From the NCBI RefSeq assembly GCF_029210485.1, contig NZ_JARGET010000027.1:1-52219 (forward strand): a DNA stretch of 52,219 nucleotides. Direction: 5' to 3'. Positions 50,785 through 52,219 of the stretch are shown piece by piece. The notes beneath the pieces are model-generated. The model ran no database searches and was not told the origin of the DNA. It worked only from the letters and a program-made list of their open reading frames with translations. The DNA comes from Hoeflea sp. YIM 152468 (GTDB lineage: Bacteria; Pseudomonadota; Alphaproteobacteria; Rhizobiales; Rhizobiaceae). How positions within the stretch are numbered: the stretch's first letter is position 1; each line of letters starts with the position of its first letter. The position numbers and the translations under genes were made by a program.

Positions 50785-52110
50785 ATGAACAATCCGAAAA
50801 ACCATGGCGGCGTCAGCCGCAGGACGATCCTGAAAACCGCCGGGGCAGCCGGAGCGGCACTCGCAGCGACGGGCCTTTCAACGCCTGCCGTGTTCGGCCA
50901 AAGTCGCAAGCAGATCCGCTTTCTCAATGCCGAAACCTCGATCGACAGCATTCGCGCACTGAAGGTTGCGGCTGCTGAATATGAGCGCCAGACCGGCGTT
51001 GAGGTGGTGATCGATTCAGTTCCCCTGGGGGATGTGTTCACCAAGGTCACCACATCGCTTCGGAGCGGCAAGCCTTATGACATTGCAACGGTTGCCTTTG
51101 TCGGCCATGTGTTGCTGCTCGCCAATGAAGGCCACCTGGTCGACATGACGCCACTGACCAGCAAGCATGAGTGGGGCAAGAACATCCTCTTTCCGATGGG
51201 TGGCAAGACCTATTGGTACCCCTATGACTACAACCTCGCCTGGATCTATTACCGCAAGGATCTTTACGAGGAAAACGGGCTTGAGGTGCCGAAGGACCAG
51301 GCAACGTTCCTTGCCAACGCCCAGGCCTTGACCAAGGACAACATGTCGGGGTCGATCTTCCCGATTGCCTCCAATGGCGCCACCAACTGGCTGTCGCCGG
51401 GCTTCCTCTGGGCCGACGGCGTCGAGGTCTTCGACGACCAGTGGAACATCATCATCGACAGCGAGGAGAATGCGCCGAAGACCAAGGCCTATCTGGATTT
51501 CTTCGGCGACCTCTACAAGACCATGCCCAGCGGCACCAGCCAGGCCTCGTACAGCGAGATGCTGACCAGCTTCACCTCCGGTTCGGTGGCGCATTCCGCC
51601 TATGCCGGACGGTTGGTCGAAACCATCGAACGCAACTCGCCGGATCTCGCCGACAAGTTCGGTATCTTCCCCTATATGGACTCGAGTGGCACCGGAAAGG
51701 CCGTCAATCACGGCTATGACGGCTGGGTGGTCCTCAACACCGACGCAGCCGAGGAATCCATGAAGTTCATGGAATGGTTCACCGAAAACCAGCTCATCAA
51801 CTTCCTGCATACCGCACCGTTGCATTTCCAGCCGGCACGTCTGGATATCTATGACGACAAGCGCTGGAAGGCCCACCCGCTGATCGAAAAACATGCCGGC
51901 CTGGTGGAGTCGATGAAGGGCTTCCTGACCGATCCCGACATGACGATCACCTCGATCGACACACAAGGCCCGGAGCCCGATCTGCGTCCAGGCAAGGTGT
52001 TTGAATCCTTCGCACTGTCGGAGATGCTGCAGCAGAAATGTCTGCTCGACACCTCTTCGGATGCCGCTCTGGAAATGGGCGCCCAGAAAATGCGTGACGC
52101 GATCGCCTGA
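50785..52110 (+). CDS. ABC sugar-type solute-binding protein, Tat-exported
   Basis: A 441-aa protein. The N-terminus has a twin-arginine motif (SRRTILK) and a hydrophobic stretch ending in AVFGQ, so Tat export before folding is likely. The mature part is a cluster-1 (UgpB/MalE-like) binding protein: RFLNAETSIDSIRALKVAA, KPYDIATVAFVGH, and LYEENGLEVPKDQATFLANA. GGAGGAG lies 9 nt before the ATG. Permease genes do not follow in the window. Confidence 0.88.
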   Translation: MNNPKNHGGVSRRTILKTAGAAGAALAATGLSTPAVFGQSRKQIRFLNAETSIDSIRALKVAAAEYERQTGVEVVIDSVPLGDVFTKVTTSLRSGKPYDIATVAFVGHVLLLANEGHLVDMTPLTSKHEWGKNILFPMGGKTYWYPYDYNLAWIYYRKDLYEENGLEVPKDQATFLANAQALTKDNMSGSIFPIASNGATNWLSPGFLWADGVEVFDDQWNIIIDSEENAPKTKAYLDFFGDLYKTMPSGTSQASYSEMLTSFTSGSVAHSAYAGRLVETIERNSPDLADKFGIFPYMDSSGTGKAVNHGYDGWVVLNTDAAEESMKFMEWFTENQLINFLHTAPLHFQPARLDIYDDKRWKAHPLIEKHAGLVESMKGFLTDPDMTITSIDTQGPEPDLRPGKVFESFALSEMLQQKCLLDTSSDAALEMGAQKMRDAIA

Positions 52111-52127
52111 TCGGCACCTACCTCAAT

Positions 52128-52154
52128 GCACTGGAGCGAAACCCGCTCCAGTGC
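52128..52154. terminator. hairpin after the solute-binding protein gene
   Basis: Perfect 11-bp inverted repeat GCACTGGAGCG / CGCTCCAGTGC with a 5-nt loop, 17 nt past the stop. No T-run on the plus strand. Confidence 0.5.
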
Positions 52155-52169
52155 CCCTAGGCTCAGGAC

Positions 52170-52219
52170 TCATTGATTGATCCAGAAGATGACGGTTGCC
52201 GCGATTGCGATGGCTGACA
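52170..52219 (-). CDS. 3' end of a possible membrane protein gene (partial)
   Basis: The minus strand ends in TGA at 52170-52172; the last 15 codons read SAIAIAATVIFWINQ, a hydrophobic stretch like the C-terminus of a membrane protein. It runs off the window edge. It is convergent with the solute-binding gene, and the hairpin at 52128 separates them. Only 50 bases are seen, so the call is tentative. Confidence 0.35.
   Translation of the reverse strand, partial: SAIAIAATVIFWINQ

Overview
The window is high-GC, compact alphaproteobacterial DNA. Several features point to the order Hyphomicrobiales (Rhizobiales), perhaps a Hoeflea- or Phyllobacteriaceae-like genus: an EcfG-type (ECF15-like) sigma factor with its GGAAC-N17-GTT promoters, a DUF982 protein, a RIME-like palindromic repeat pair and a TRAP/HpsN-like operon. 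The species is not determined.

Region 1 (1-5.7 kb) is housekeeping or accessory: a small secreted protein, an acyltransferase-3 membrane protein, a DUF922 putative protease, an endonuclease/phosphatase-fold protein, a NUDIX protein, a PhzF-family protein and tRNA-Lys(CTT). A visibly AT-richer orphan gene (5.9-6.6 kb) follows the tRNA.

Region 2 (6.8-38.6 kb) is the remarkable part. It looks like a general-stress-response island. It starts with an ECF sigma factor and contains at least 18 intergenic sites that fit GGAAC-N17-GTT exactly, plus three with N18. Nearly every one sits just upstream of a start codon. The apparent regulon includes the sigma gene itself, small membrane or secreted proteins, a DUF3182/hydrolase/BON operon, CBS and phospholipase-D proteins, a YbhP-like protein, DUF982-topoisomerase IB, CuZn superoxide dismutase (weaker site), an SDR oxidoreductase, trehalose synthesis (otsB-otsA), a heme-copper oxidase cluster (through its first gene), a PQQ sugar dehydrogenase and an EF-hand/PRC-barrel protein. 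A 55-codon gene at 20.8 kb resembles the anti-sigma factor NepR. No PhyR or its kinase is seen here. The oxidase subunit II has lost the CuA ligands (quinol-oxidase style). PQQ dehydrogenase plus this oxidase could therefore form a short stress-induced chain: sugar to ubiquinone to oxygen.

Region 3 (38.9-45.2 kb) has a transglutaminase-like secreted protein, a cupin regulator, and a TRAP transporter operon ending in a HisD/HpsN-like dehydrogenase, closed by a strong terminator.

Region 4 (45.4-52.2 kb) is a second catabolic operon: a LacI-type regulator, a sigma70 promoter with a TGAACAA/TTGTTCA operator, an FAD oxidase, a sugar kinase broken by one extra A in an A5 run, a UgpC/MalK ATPase and a Tat-exported solute-binding protein. 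The permeases are not in the window.

Two RIME-like repeat copies in opposite orientation (about 21.0 and 24.4 kb) bracket sodC to the SDR gene, and each supplies the stop codon of its neighbour. Two gene relics carry or adjoin intact stress promoters.
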